The position numbers were made by a program, and so were the translations under genes. From Vulcanimicrobiota bacterium (GTDB lineage Bacteria; Vulcanimicrobiota; Vulcanimicrobiia; Vulcanimicrobiales; Vulcanimicrobiaceae), in contig PLTN01000032.1 of the NCBI GenBank assembly GCA_003164495.1, positions 20,038 through 61,206 of the forward strand: a stretch of DNA of 41,169 bases. The letters run 5' to 3'. Under the pieces are notes generated by a model that worked only from the letters and a program-made list of their open reading frames with translations, did not search any database and was not told the DNA's origin. Positions 8,507-16,132 of this stretch are shown here, piece by piece; the stretch's first letter is position 1; each line of letters starts with the position of its first letter.

Positions 8507-9029
8507 GCGCCGGAGCGAAGCCGGTTTCAGCTTGCTCGAAGTCGTGGTGTGCGTCGCGCTGCTCGTGATGGGCAGCGTGCTCGCCCTCGCTCTCTTGCCG
8601 GCACTCGCGCGCGCTTCGCAAGCGCAGCTGCTGCGCAGCGCCGCAACGGAGATCGCGCGCAACGCGATCGAACGCGCTCGCGCTGCCGCCGCGTACTATC
8701 CCGCCGCGGCCGTCGCCGATCCGGCGCTGCGCGCCACGGCGACGGCCGATCATGCCTGGGTGTTCGCGCCGGCCGCAAACTACGTTGCGGCGGTGCGCGT
8801 GCATCGGGCGTACTGCGGTTCGTCCGCGGCCACGAGCATCGTGTCGATGAACGTCGGCCTCACCTACGATGCGCCGAGCGACACGCTGACGGTCGCGGTC
8901 GCGTATCCGCCCAATCCGTGCGATGTCGCGGTGCAGGCGACGGTCTCGCTCGCAGCCCAGCTCGCGCCGGCGAGCTACGCGCCGCAAACCCAACTGCCCG
9001 CGGCGATCGCCGATCCGGCGCTGCAGTAG
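8499..9029 (+). CDS. PilV/GspI-like prepilin-type protein
   Basis: ATG 8499 lies inside the end of the preceding pilin gene (8-nt overlap) and gives 176 residues. The N-terminus has the prepilin motif EAG|FSLLE (cleavage after Gly9, Glu14 as mature Glu5) followed by a hydrophobic helix. The size and SLLE variant resemble PilV/GspI minor pilins. The frame is open upstream, but that section is antisense noise over the preceding pilin. The stop codon at 9027-9029 is immediately followed by the next gene's ATG, so the three genes form one translational unit. Confidence 0.8.
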   Translation: MTERRSEAGFSLLEVVVCVALLVMGSVLALALLPALARASQAQLLRSAATEIARNAIERARAAAAYYPAAAVADPALRATATADHAWVFAPAANYVAAVRVHRAYCGSSAATSIVSMNVGLTYDAPSDTLTVAVAYPPNPCDVAVQATVSLAAQLAPASYAPQTQLPAAIADPALQ

Positions 9030-9794
9030 ATGCTGGCGCAAACGCTGGTCCTCATTGCGATGCTGGCGATTTTTGCCGCGTCGGCGGTGGCCGGCGTCGC
9101 GGGCACGGCGCGCGCGCAGAGCGTTGCCGCAGCGAAGGCGCTGATCGTACCGGGCGTGGAAACGGCGCTCGGACGCTATCAGCGTTACGTCGCGGCCGTC
9201 ATCGGCGCGCAGATCGCGGCGGCGCCGGAAGCGCTCACGGCCGAACCCGCGGCGATCCCGGCGCTCGAAGCAGTATCCGTTTGGAATGCCCAGCACTATC
9301 TGGAGGCTCCGGCAGCATCGTCGTCGCCGTTGCGCGTCGCGGTCGGCGTCGTGCCGAACGCGCAAAGCGTGCCGTTATGCGGCGGCAACGACGGCGGTCC
9401 GGATGCGGCGGTTCAACTGCAGTGCTCGCCGTTCGTGCAAGAATCGCGGCTTTCACTCGCCATTACGAGCGATGCCGGGCCGGCCGATGCGAACGGCGCG
9501 GTCAGCCCGCTCGCACACGGCCGGTATATCGTCACGCTGCGGCTCTTCGCGCAACCCCCGTACGCGATCGTCAGCGGTGTCACGGACGCGGCGGATCCGG
9601 CCGGCTATCATGAGGGTGACGACGCCGGCTGGGCCGGCGCGTTACCGGCCTTTGCTTCGCCCGCTCCCGACGACACGACGATCCACGTGGTCTACTCGTG
9701 CGTTGCCGGAACCGGTTCGTGCGCGGTGAGCAACCCCGCGCCGCAAGATGCGCCGACGACGTTACCGTGGACCAACGGCAACGGCGCTCCCTAG
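9030..9794 (+). CDS. PilX-like membrane-anchored protein of the minor pilin operon
   Basis: 254 residues starting directly after the previous stop codon. An N-terminal hydrophobic segment (about 5-25) would anchor the protein in the inner membrane. Unlike its neighbours it lacks a G|FxxxE prepilin cleavage site, so it may be a PilX-like or accessory assembly protein rather than a pilin. The rest is Ala/Pro-rich and ends with two Cys near the C-terminus. No family is recognised with confidence. Its TAG stop is the first triplet of a 53-bp palindromic repeat. The role is assigned purely from operon position and topology. Confidence 0.65.
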   Translation: MLAQTLVLIAMLAIFAASAVAGVAGTARAQSVAAAKALIVPGVETALGRYQRYVAAVIGAQIAAAPEALTAEPAAIPALEAVSVWNAQHYLEAPAASSSPLRVAVGVVPNAQSVPLCGGNDGGPDAAVQLQCSPFVQESRLSLAITSDAGPADANGAVSPLAHGRYIVTLRLFAQPPYAIVSGVTDAADPAGYHEGDDAGWAGALPAFASPAPDDTTIHVVYSCVAGTGSCAVSNPAPQDAPTTLPWTNGNGAP

Positions 9795-9844
9795 TGGATT
9801 CACGTTCCGTGAATCCGTCGCGTTTGGGCTACGCCCAAGCCGCC
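9792..9844. repeat. 53-bp double-hairpin repeat, copy A
   Basis: Contains two palindromes: an 8-bp stem GGATTCAC/GTGAATCC with a 5-nt loop, then a 6-bp stem TTGGGC/GCCCAA with a 3-nt loop. A second copy of identical length lies at 39152-39204 with 48 of 53 bases the same. Of the five differences, three are in loops and two form one compensatory base-pair swap. It sits between convergent genes. The stop codon of the plus-strand gene is its first triplet, and it encodes the last residues (Ala-Trp-Ala, stop) of the minus-strand hydrolase. No T-tract follows, so it is not a classical intrinsic terminator, though it could protect 3' ends on both strands. Confidence 0.85.
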
Positions 9845-10842
9845 GAGAACGCTTCGATGGCCGCGCACATCGCTTCGGGTTCTTCTTCGTGCGGCAGCAG
9901 CCCCGAGTTCGCAAACGTTACGAGCTTCGCGTTCTGCGCCAGCTTGAGAAATTCGCCCGCGTTGGCGAGCGGCGAGAACGACGACGCGTGTTCGCCCCAG
10001 GCGACCAGAATCGGCGCGTCGACGAACGGCAAGTCCTGTGCGATGTTGCAGTTGAGCAGCCCGCCGACGAAGTGCGCGGGAACGTAGCGCGCGCCGGGCT
10101 GGTGCGCCACGGCGTAGTAGTGATCGATGATTTCCGGTGTCGCGCTGGCGTAGTCGGCGTAGGTGGCACGGCCCAAGAAATAGCGGATCGACGGTCGCGA
10201 AGCGAGGCCGTTGAAGAGCGCTTCGCCGAGCAGCGGCGTGCGCACGGTGCCCGTGAGCGCGAGTTGCGCGCCGTTCGGCGAACGGTCGAGCACGCCGCCG
10301 AGCCCCGTCGGACAGATCGCGACGACGCCCGCAATACGTTGTTTCGATCGCGCTGCAGCGCGAATCGCAAAGGCCGCGCCGAGCGACGATCCGACGACGG
10401 TAACCGGCTCCGCCGGGCCCGCATCGGCTAACGCGTCGATGACGAGTTCGGTGAAGAGATCGGCGGAATAGCCGAGGTTCGGGCGATCGGAGAGCCCGCA
10501 GCCGAGCAGATCGAACGCCACCACGCGATGGTTCGCGGCGAGCAGCGGAAAGAGTTTGCGATACTCGTATGACGACGCGCCCGCGTAGATGCCGTGGACG
10601 AGCACGATGAGCGGGCCGCTGCCGGCTTCGGTCGAGAAGATGCCGTGCCCGCGCCAATTCCAGCGCCGCACGGTACCGCCGAGCGCGTTCGTGGGTACGG
10701 GTCCATTGCTCACGCTGCGGTTGAACACGGCGAGCGCGCCCGTCACCCCAGCACCCGCTGCGAGCGGGCGAACGAATTTTTTCACTACTTGCTTGTTCCC
10801 TGAATGCGCGAGCATTACCCGGCTAAGCGAACGCGATGCCAC
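9829..10842 (-). CDS. Alpha/beta-hydrolase fold protein
   Basis: 337 residues. The canonical hydrolase pattern is visible: oxyanion-hole HG at 83-84 (LVHGIYAG), nucleophile elbow GSSLG with Ser153, an acid-region strand around 276-284 (APILVAWGE), and candidate catalytic His318 near the C-terminus (LLPHEEEPE). An N-terminal hydrophobic stretch (about 25-42) may anchor it or be part of a leader. Substrate is unknown; esterases, lipases and C-C hydrolases share this fold. The start is uncertain: GTG 10842 or ATG 10815. It lies 34 bp downstream of the EAL-domain gene on the same strand and may be co-transcribed with it. The last codons fall inside palindromic repeat copy A. Confidence 0.8.
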   Translation of the reverse strand: MASRSLSRVMLAHSGNKQVVKKFVRPLAAGAGVTGALAVFNRSVSNGPVPTNALGGTVRRWNWRGHGIFSTEAGSGPLIVLVHGIYAGASSYEYRKLFPLLAANHRVVAFDLLGCGLSDRPNLGYSADLFTELVIDALADAGPAEPVTVVGSSLGAAFAIRAAARSKQRIAGVVAICPTGLGGVLDRSPNGAQLALTGTVRTPLLGEALFNGLASRPSIRYFLGRATYADYASATPEIIDHYYAVAHQPGARYVPAHFVGGLLNCNIAQDLPFVDAPILVAWGEHASSFSPLANAGEFLKLAQNAKLVTFANSGLLPHEEEPEAMCAAIEAFSAAWA

Positions 10843-10876
10843 GGCCGAAGTGCCTGCCTACTCGCGCCCAACGCCC

Positions 10877-13800
10877 CTACTTCCCGCCGCCCGAAGGGTG
10901 CGGGTGCTCCGAAAGCCATGTCTTGAAAGCCTCGAACGGCAACGGGCGGCAGATGGCAAAGCCCTGCATGTAGCGGCATCCGCGCTTCCGCAGCCATTCC
11001 ACCTCATCGGCATGTTCCACGCCCTCTGCTAATGAGTCAAGGCCGAAGTGTTTGGTGATCGAAATGATCGTCTCCGCGATCGTCTCGTCGTGGCGGTCTT
11101 TCAGGACACCGGAAATGAAGCTCTGATCGATCTTCACGATGTCGATCGGCAGGCGCTTGAGGGAGGACAACGACGAATAGCCGGTGCCGAAATCATCGAT
11201 GGCGATCCGGATGTTCAGCCGGCGCAGTGCGCGGCAGACGCGCCGGGTCGCTTCGACGTCGCGCATCGCGTCGGATTCCGTGATTTCCACGCCGACGTTA
11301 CTCAGCCGTACGCCGTCGCGGGCGGCCATCGTGAACGCTCGAATCACGCTCGAATCGCCTGCCTGGCGTCCCGAGAGGTTAAAGTACACCCGAAAATCCG
11401 GTCGCAATGCGGCGAGTTCGTTCGCGGCGGCGAGCGCCTTCTGCATCACCCAGGTGTCGATGCTGGTAATGATCCCGCTCTCCTCGGCAAACGGAATGAA
11501 GTCACCGGGGAGCAGGAAGCCGCGCACGGGATGTTTCCAACGGATCAACGCTTCGCACCCGGCGACGTTGCCCGTGGCAATTTCGATATGCGGCTGGAAA
11601 TACAGGATGAACTGATCCTCCGCAAGCGCTTCCTTCAACTCGTTCAGGAGCGTGGCGCGGCGTAGCGCGTCGCCTTCCATCCCGGCTTCGTAACAAACGA
11701 TCGTCCCATGTCCGTGCGCCTTGGCATTGAGCAAAGCGGCGCCGGCATGGGACAGGACGGCATCGATGGCCGTTCCGTCGCCGGGAGCGACCGCGAGGCC
11801 GATGGTTCCCGTGCGGGCAATGAAATTGAGACCGTCGCGGTCGCCGGTTGCGAATGGGCTCGCGAAGACCTCGGAAAACGCGACAGCCCGGCTGTGAGCG
11901 AAGTCCCGCGAAATCGGATCGGGTACGAAGATGCCGAAGACGTCGCCCTCGATGCGCCCGACAATCTCATCAACTGCGGCTAGTTTCTTGAGGGCATTGC
12001 CGACCTCGACGAGTACGGCGTCACCGATCATGTGACCGCGCGTTTCGTTGATTTCGCGAAAGTCGTCTATGTTCACGAGAATGATCGCGCAGCCAACGTT
12101 TTGGCCGGCCGCGGCGCGCGCGCGCGAGCGAAAGTGCGAACGGCTGAGCAGACCAGTGAGCACGTCGTGAGACTGTTGATATTGGATGCGCTCGAACTGC
12201 CAGCGTTGTTGGATGGAGTTTGCGAAAAACGTCGCAAGAACTTCGAGATAGACGTTATCTTGTGGCCCCAGCGCCTCGTGCGTTGTCTCGCCGGAGGCGA
12301 AGGTCAAGCCCCAACTCTTCGCCCCCGCATGAAAGGTCGTGACGATAAGCGAATGCGTGCGTCGCATCCACGTTAGCCGCGTCTGCTCGGGGCTCGTCGA
12401 GAAGTTGTCCCACGAACGCGTTCCGCCCCCGTTCGCCATGACGATCCCGCAGATCGTTTGTTCGAGCGGTATCGACGATCCGACCGCGGGAAAGTCCTTT
12501 GGAAAAGGCTGGTTCGATGCCGTGGCCTTCGCCGTAAGCGACGCCCCGTCGCTGACCCACAAGATGCCGCGGTAGTTTTGGTCCGGCCGAATCGAAGCAG
12601 CGCCAAGCGCTAACATTGCCTGCAGTTGGTCGTCACCGTGAAGGCTCGGATCGTTGACGAGACTCCGTAGCGCGTCGAGCCGCTCGGCATGATGTCGTGC
12701 GCGCTCCTCTTCGTCGTGTAACGAACCTTCGAGTTGGCTGACTTGCAATTGGTTGCCGAACGAGGACGAAAGCACGTCGAGATATGCGAAGTCGCCGGCG
12801 TCGAACGCAGCCGCCGTCGGCTCGAGCGAGCCGAACGTGAGCGAGTACCACGAACCGCCGGCTTCGAATTGCGTTGAAATTGCCGCCCGCCAGCCAAGCA
12901 AGAGTAGCGATTTCGGCGCCCCTTCCGCCGTCGCTAGATCGTCCCAAGAGCGTGTACGGTTGATGCTCGCTATCGGCGTTTTCTCGAGCGGCGTGCGGCT
13001 CCCGATATCAAGATTCGGGCGGTACCGGCCGTGGTCGCCCGGAGCGATTCCTACCCCGATGAGCGTGACATAGTTGTCTTCGATGCGGCCGAGCAGCCCG
13101 CAAAAGCGTTGGTTCGCTCGCAATGCCACTGCGGCTTGCCGAAGCATCGCCAGCAACCGTTCATGACGGTTGAGATGACGGTCGTTGGCGATCTGCCACA
13201 GCGCTTCGAGCCGCTCGGCGTGATGGCGTGAGCGCGCTTCGGCATTGCGGAGCGAGGATTCCAACTGGTCGACTTGCATGTGGTCGGCGAACGACGATGC
13301 CAGGAGTTCGATGTAGATGAAGTCTTCCGAATCGAAGGGCAGCGACGTTGGTTCGACGGATCCGAACGCGAGCCAATACTTCCGATCGCCGGAGACGAAT
13401 TGGGTGGAGATCGCCGACCGCCATCCGAGGAACGCCAAGTCGGCGCGTCCGGTTTTGACGTCCGCAAGATCGTCCCAGCCTTGCGTGCGAGACAAGCTGG
13501 GAACGACCGTTTGAGCGAGGAGCGTGCGACGGCCGATTTCGACGCGTGAAATCGCGTCGTTGGTGCCGGGTTCCGCACCAACGCCGATCACTACGACCTC
13601 GTCACCATCGATGCGACCGAGCAAGCCGTGAAACTGCTGGTGCGGACGAATTGCCGCCGCCGCTTGCCGGAGCATCGAGAGTATGAGATCGTGTCCGCGC
13701 AATCGTGGGTTGTTGGCGACGCGCCACAGCGTTGCGAGACGCTCGGCGTGACGGCGCGTGCGAACTTCGGCAGCGCGGAGCGCGCCTTGAGCTCGCTCCG

Positions 13801-15169
13801 CTTCGAGGTGGCGCGAAAAAAATGAACCGAGCACCTCGACGTATTCGTAGTCTTCGGGGCTAAACGAAATTCCGTCAGGGATTTCGAGCGATGCAAGCAT
13901 TAAAATGTAGACGACGTCGTTGGCGATGAATTGCGTGGTGATTTGGCTGCGCACACCGGTCTTGCGAGCGGGCGCCGGGAGGTCGGCGACGGTTTGGCAG
14001 TCTTCCCACGATTGGGTTCTGCCCGCAGCGAGGTCGCGCGCGAGGAGGGTCTCGTTCAGGGGAAGCCGTTTCCCGACATGTAGCATCCGCGCGATCTTCG
14101 CGTTGCCGCCGACGCCGCTGACGGCCGCCGAATCGACAACGTATTCCGCGTCTTCGATATGACCGAGCGTCCCGGTGTAGGATTGCCCCGGGCGGATCGC
14201 TGCTGCCGCGTCGCCCAACATGGCCAGCACCAGGTCGTCGCCGCTCAAGCGCGGCGTATTGACGATATGCCACAATGATTCTAAACGGGTGGCCTGGCGG
14301 CGGACGCGTTCTTCCGAACCCGCCAGCGATGTCTCTACCCCCCGCTTTTCGACGGTGAGTGCTTCGATCTCGACCGCGTGCGACGCATTGGTGCGGCGCA
14401 TCTCCTCGGCGTGCTTGCGCTCGGAAATATCGATGATCGATGCGAGGACGAAATCTCCGCGCGAGGTGGTCAGCGGGCTGAAGTCGATTTCGATCGGGAT
14501 CTCGCGACCGTCTTTGTGCAGTCCCCAATGCTCGCTTTTGATCTTGTCTTCAGCCGGCTGTGTGGCCCCGCCGTCTTTACGGAGCTGCAAGTATCCCGCG
14601 CGCAGCCGTTCTGGAACCAGCATGTCGACGGCGCTGTTCAGCAGTTCTTGCCGCATGTAGCCGAAGATGCGCTCCACCTCGCTGTTGACGAGCGTGATCC
14701 GCCCTTTCCGGTCGGTCACGATCATCGCCTGAGCTGCGCCGTCGATGACCAGACGCATCTGTTCCGCGATGTGGAAGCGCTCTTCCGCCTCCAGCCGGCT
14801 GCTGATGTCCGTGATGGCTGCAAGAATCAGCAGCTCGCCCCGCACCCGAACGGGGTTCAGGCCAACTTCTAACGGGATCTCCGTCCCGTCCTTGCGCAGC
14901 CCGCGAAGTCGCTTGCCGGCGGCCATCGGCCGGCTTGTCGGCGCAAGGAGATAATCACTGCGCAGCATTTGGTAGGCCGCGCGCAGACGTTCCGGTGTCA
15001 GCAGCTCGGTATTTTGACCCGCTAACTCCCGCGGACCGTAGCCGAACAGCAGTTGGGCCTCACCATTCGACAGGACGATGATACCGCGCCGATCCACGAC
15101 GATGATCGCAGTCGGAGCCGCTTCGACGAGGAGATGTAATTGTGGGTGATCGCCATGCTCGTCACGCAT
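10877..15169 (-). CDS. PAS-PAS-(GAF-like)x4-GGDEF(degenerate)-EAL c-di-GMP phosphodiesterase
   Basis: 1430 residues, no membrane segments. Order: PAS 1 (about 8-122), PAS 2 (about 132-250), a coiled linker, then four tandem GAF-like units (about 292-460, 473-640, 649-815 and 826-985). Each unit is preceded by a helix of the type RHHAERLEALW, and the repeat period is 176-182 residues. The GGDEF domain (about 995-1160) has EGDVF at 1074-1078, so it is probably not a cyclase and may only bind GTP. The EAL domain (about 1170-1420) keeps EAL at 1206-1208, ITES near 1296-1299, DDFGTGYSS at 1325-1333 and the AEGVE loop at 1381-1385, so c-di-GMP hydrolysis is expected. The multiple sensory modules suggest regulation by several ligands or one cooperative one. 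The start ATG 15169 is the first in frame. Family call firm; signals unknown. Confidence 0.93.
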   Translation of the reverse strand: MRDEHGDHPQLHLLVEAAPTAIIVVDRRGIIVLSNGEAQLLFGYGPRELAGQNTELLTPERLRAAYQMLRSDYLLAPTSRPMAAGKRLRGLRKDGTEIPLEVGLNPVRVRGELLILAAITDISSRLEAEERFHIAEQMRLVIDGAAQAMIVTDRKGRITLVNSEVERIFGYMRQELLNSAVDMLVPERLRAGYLQLRKDGGATQPAEDKIKSEHWGLHKDGREIPIEIDFSPLTTSRGDFVLASIIDISERKHAEEMRRTNASHAVEIEALTVEKRGVETSLAGSEERVRRQATRLESLWHIVNTPRLSGDDLVLAMLGDAAAAIRPGQSYTGTLGHIEDAEYVVDSAAVSGVGGNAKIARMLHVGKRLPLNETLLARDLAAGRTQSWEDCQTVADLPAPARKTGVRSQITTQFIANDVVYILMLASLEIPDGISFSPEDYEYVEVLGSFFSRHLEAERAQGALRAAEVRTRRHAERLATLWRVANNPRLRGHDLILSMLRQAAAAIRPHQQFHGLLGRIDGDEVVVIGVGAEPGTNDAISRVEIGRRTLLAQTVVPSLSRTQGWDDLADVKTGRADLAFLGWRSAISTQFVSGDRKYWLAFGSVEPTSLPFDSEDFIYIELLASSFADHMQVDQLESSLRNAEARSRHHAERLEALWQIANDRHLNRHERLLAMLRQAAVALRANQRFCGLLGRIEDNYVTLIGVGIAPGDHGRYRPNLDIGSRTPLEKTPIASINRTRSWDDLATAEGAPKSLLLLGWRAAISTQFEAGGSWYSLTFGSLEPTAAAFDAGDFAYLDVLSSSFGNQLQVSQLEGSLHDEEERARHHAERLDALRSLVNDPSLHGDDQLQAMLALGAASIRPDQNYRGILWVSDGASLTAKATASNQPFPKDFPAVGSSIPLEQTICGIVMANGGGTRSWDNFSTSPEQTRLTWMRRTHSLIVTTFHAGAKSWGLTFASGETTHEALGPQDNVYLEVLATFFANSIQQRWQFERIQYQQSHDVLTGLLSRSHFRSRARAAAGQNVGCAIILVNIDDFREINETRGHMIGDAVLVEVGNALKKLAAVDEIVGRIEGDVFGIFVPDPISRDFAHSRAVAFSEVFASPFATGDRDGLNFIARTGTIGLAVAPGDGTAIDAVLSHAGAALLNAKAHGHGTIVCYEAGMEGDALRRATLLNELKEALAEDQFILYFQPHIEIATGNVAGCEALIRWKHPVRGFLLPGDFIPFAEESGIITSIDTWVMQKALAAANELAALRPDFRVYFNLSGRQAGDSSVIRAFTMAARDGVRLSNVGVEITESDAMRDVEATRRVCRALRRLNIRIAIDDFGTGYSSLSSLKRLPIDIVKIDQSFISGVLKDRHDETIAETIISITKHFGLDSLAEGVEHADEVEWLRKRGCRYMQGFAICRPLPFEAFKTWLSEHPHPSGGGK

Positions 15170-15494
15170 CGATCATCACTGCGCGCTCCGCCGGCACGTC
15201 GGGTTTTCGCGCCAAGACCAACAAACACACGCGCGTCTGCTGCAACGTGCGACTCTCTTACTTCGTCTCGCCCAAGACAATACACACACACCCATGAGCA
15301 AGCGACCCAGCGTTACGGAGTCGCCGCCACCTTTTTCTGTACCCTCGGACCATTCGATCGAAACGCGGGTACGTTGCCGGGATGCAGCGCTGCGTCCGAA
15401 GGTCACCGTGGCGCTTGCCCGCTACCGCACAACGAAGCAAGTAAAGCGAGGCCGCGCGCCAGGACCGGGGGCGACCTCCGGTGCAGAGGGCGGC
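15170..15494. other. Intergenic region between divergent genes, no gene assigned
   Basis: 325 bp between the start of the EAL protein (minus strand) and the secreted protein (plus strand). An in-frame extension of the plus-strand gene from 15294 is possible, but it encodes a low-complexity basic stretch with no domain, so it was not accepted as coding. Promoters for both genes are expected here; no convincing -35/-10 pair could be picked by eye. A short CCGG/CCGG fold-back lies near 15466-15482, just before the likely start of the downstream gene. Confidence 0.5.
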
Positions 15495-15899
15495 GTGGTA
15501 CGTTCGGTCGTCGCCGCACTGCTGGCGGCGGTATGCGTTTCGGCGTCACCGGTTGACGCGAGTTCGTGCGCGTTGTCGACGGGTGCCGCGGTCGTTCTGC
15601 GCTCGAGCGATTTCGATCCCGACGTGCTGGTGTGGGATTCGCGCCAGCGCGAGATCGACTACGTGAGCGGGAACATCAAGAATACGGCCGAGGTCCTCAC
15701 GCACACGGTGCTCTCAAAATCGGGCACGCATGCGATCGTCGTGGGGTGCGATCCGTCGAGTTCCAAGCCGCGCTATTCGTCGGCGGTCCAGGATACGGTC
15801 GGGATCAAGCTCACGTCGGGACCCAACCGGGGCCGCTACGGCTGGGTCTCATCCGGCGACGCGCACAGCGCCGTCACGGCGCAGTCGCCCATACAATAG
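15495..15899 (+). CDS. Small secreted protein of unknown function
   Basis: GTG 15495 is preceded by AGAGGG at a suitable distance and gives 134 residues beginning with a basic, then hydrophobic, signal peptide that ends near the ASP-VDA-SS region. The mature protein of about 105 residues has two Cys, is rich in Ser/Val and looks beta-rich; no known domain is recognised. A longer reading from 15294 would bury the signal peptide behind about 65 low-complexity residues and is less likely. The next gene, a porin, has its own promoter, so this may be a single-gene unit. No function is proposed. Confidence 0.6.
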   Translation: MVRSVVAALLAAVCVSASPVDASSCALSTGAAVVLRSSDFDPDVLVWDSRQREIDYVSGNIKNTAEVLTHTVLSKSGTHAIVVGCDPSSSKPRYSSAVQDTVGIKLTSGPNRGRYGWVSSGDAHSAVTAQSPIQ

Positions 15900-15977
15900 T
15901 CGCAGCTGATCGGGGCCGCTTGCTTGCCGACTCTCCATTTGCATAGCGAAAAAGGCGGCTGGTCCTACCAATAGTGG

Positions 15978-16006
15978 TTGCCGCTGGTCGGATCGTGGGC
16001 TAAGAT
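15978..16006 (+). promoter_or_regulatory. Sigma70-type promoter for the porin-like gene
   Basis: TTGCCG (15978-15983) and TAAGAT (16001-16006) are separated by exactly 17 bp, each matching 4 of 6 consensus bases. Transcription would begin near 16013, leaving a leader of about 120 nt before the TTG start at 16133. A palindrome (GCGGC/GCCGC with inner ACCA/TGGT, 15955-15984) overlaps the -35 and could be an operator. Confidence 0.5.
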
Positions 16007-16012
16007 TAACAG

Positions 16013-16132
16013 GAGGTCAGTCCTCGCGCGCACCTGCGCGGGGGAGCCTGTCTCCGTTCGACCGTTTCCCCGGGGCCGCGTGCCTGCGGGGTCCTTGTGC
16101 GGTCGGATGCTCTTTATGAGAAAAGGAAACAC
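16013..16132 (+). promoter_or_regulatory. Structured 5' leader of the porin-like gene
   Basis: The predicted untranslated leader contains two GC-rich hairpins. The first is an 8-bp stem (16022-16029 with 16036-16043, one G-U pair) closing loop GCACCT. The second is CCGC/GCGG (16076-16079 with 16086-16089) closing the similar loop GTGCCT. They are separated by about 30 nt, and an AAAAGGAAA ribosome site follows just before the TTG start. No known riboswitch class is recognised. It may be a regulatory or mRNA-stabilising leader, as is common for abundant outer membrane proteins. Confidence 0.45.

Noticed and set aside
7337-8662. Upstream extension of the CAP lipoprotein frame to 794 residues
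   Set aside because: It is antisense to two clear pilin genes, Arg-rich without domains, and would bury the lipoprotein signal peptide. The GTG at 7336 fits a signal peptide with lipobox.
15294-15494. Longer start for the small secreted protein
   Set aside because: It would add ~67 low-complexity basic residues before the signal peptide; GTG 15495 has a ribosome site.
16020-16095. SRP (4.5S) RNA or c-di-GMP riboswitch in the porin leader
   Set aside because: The GGTCAG string is reminiscent of SRP RNA, but the GGAAGCAGCC core is missing and no c-di-GMP riboswitch blocks could be found.
16097-16132. GTG 16097 as the porin-like start
   Set aside because: It adds 12 charged residues before the signal peptide and has no ribosome site; TTG 16133 has AAGGA upstream.
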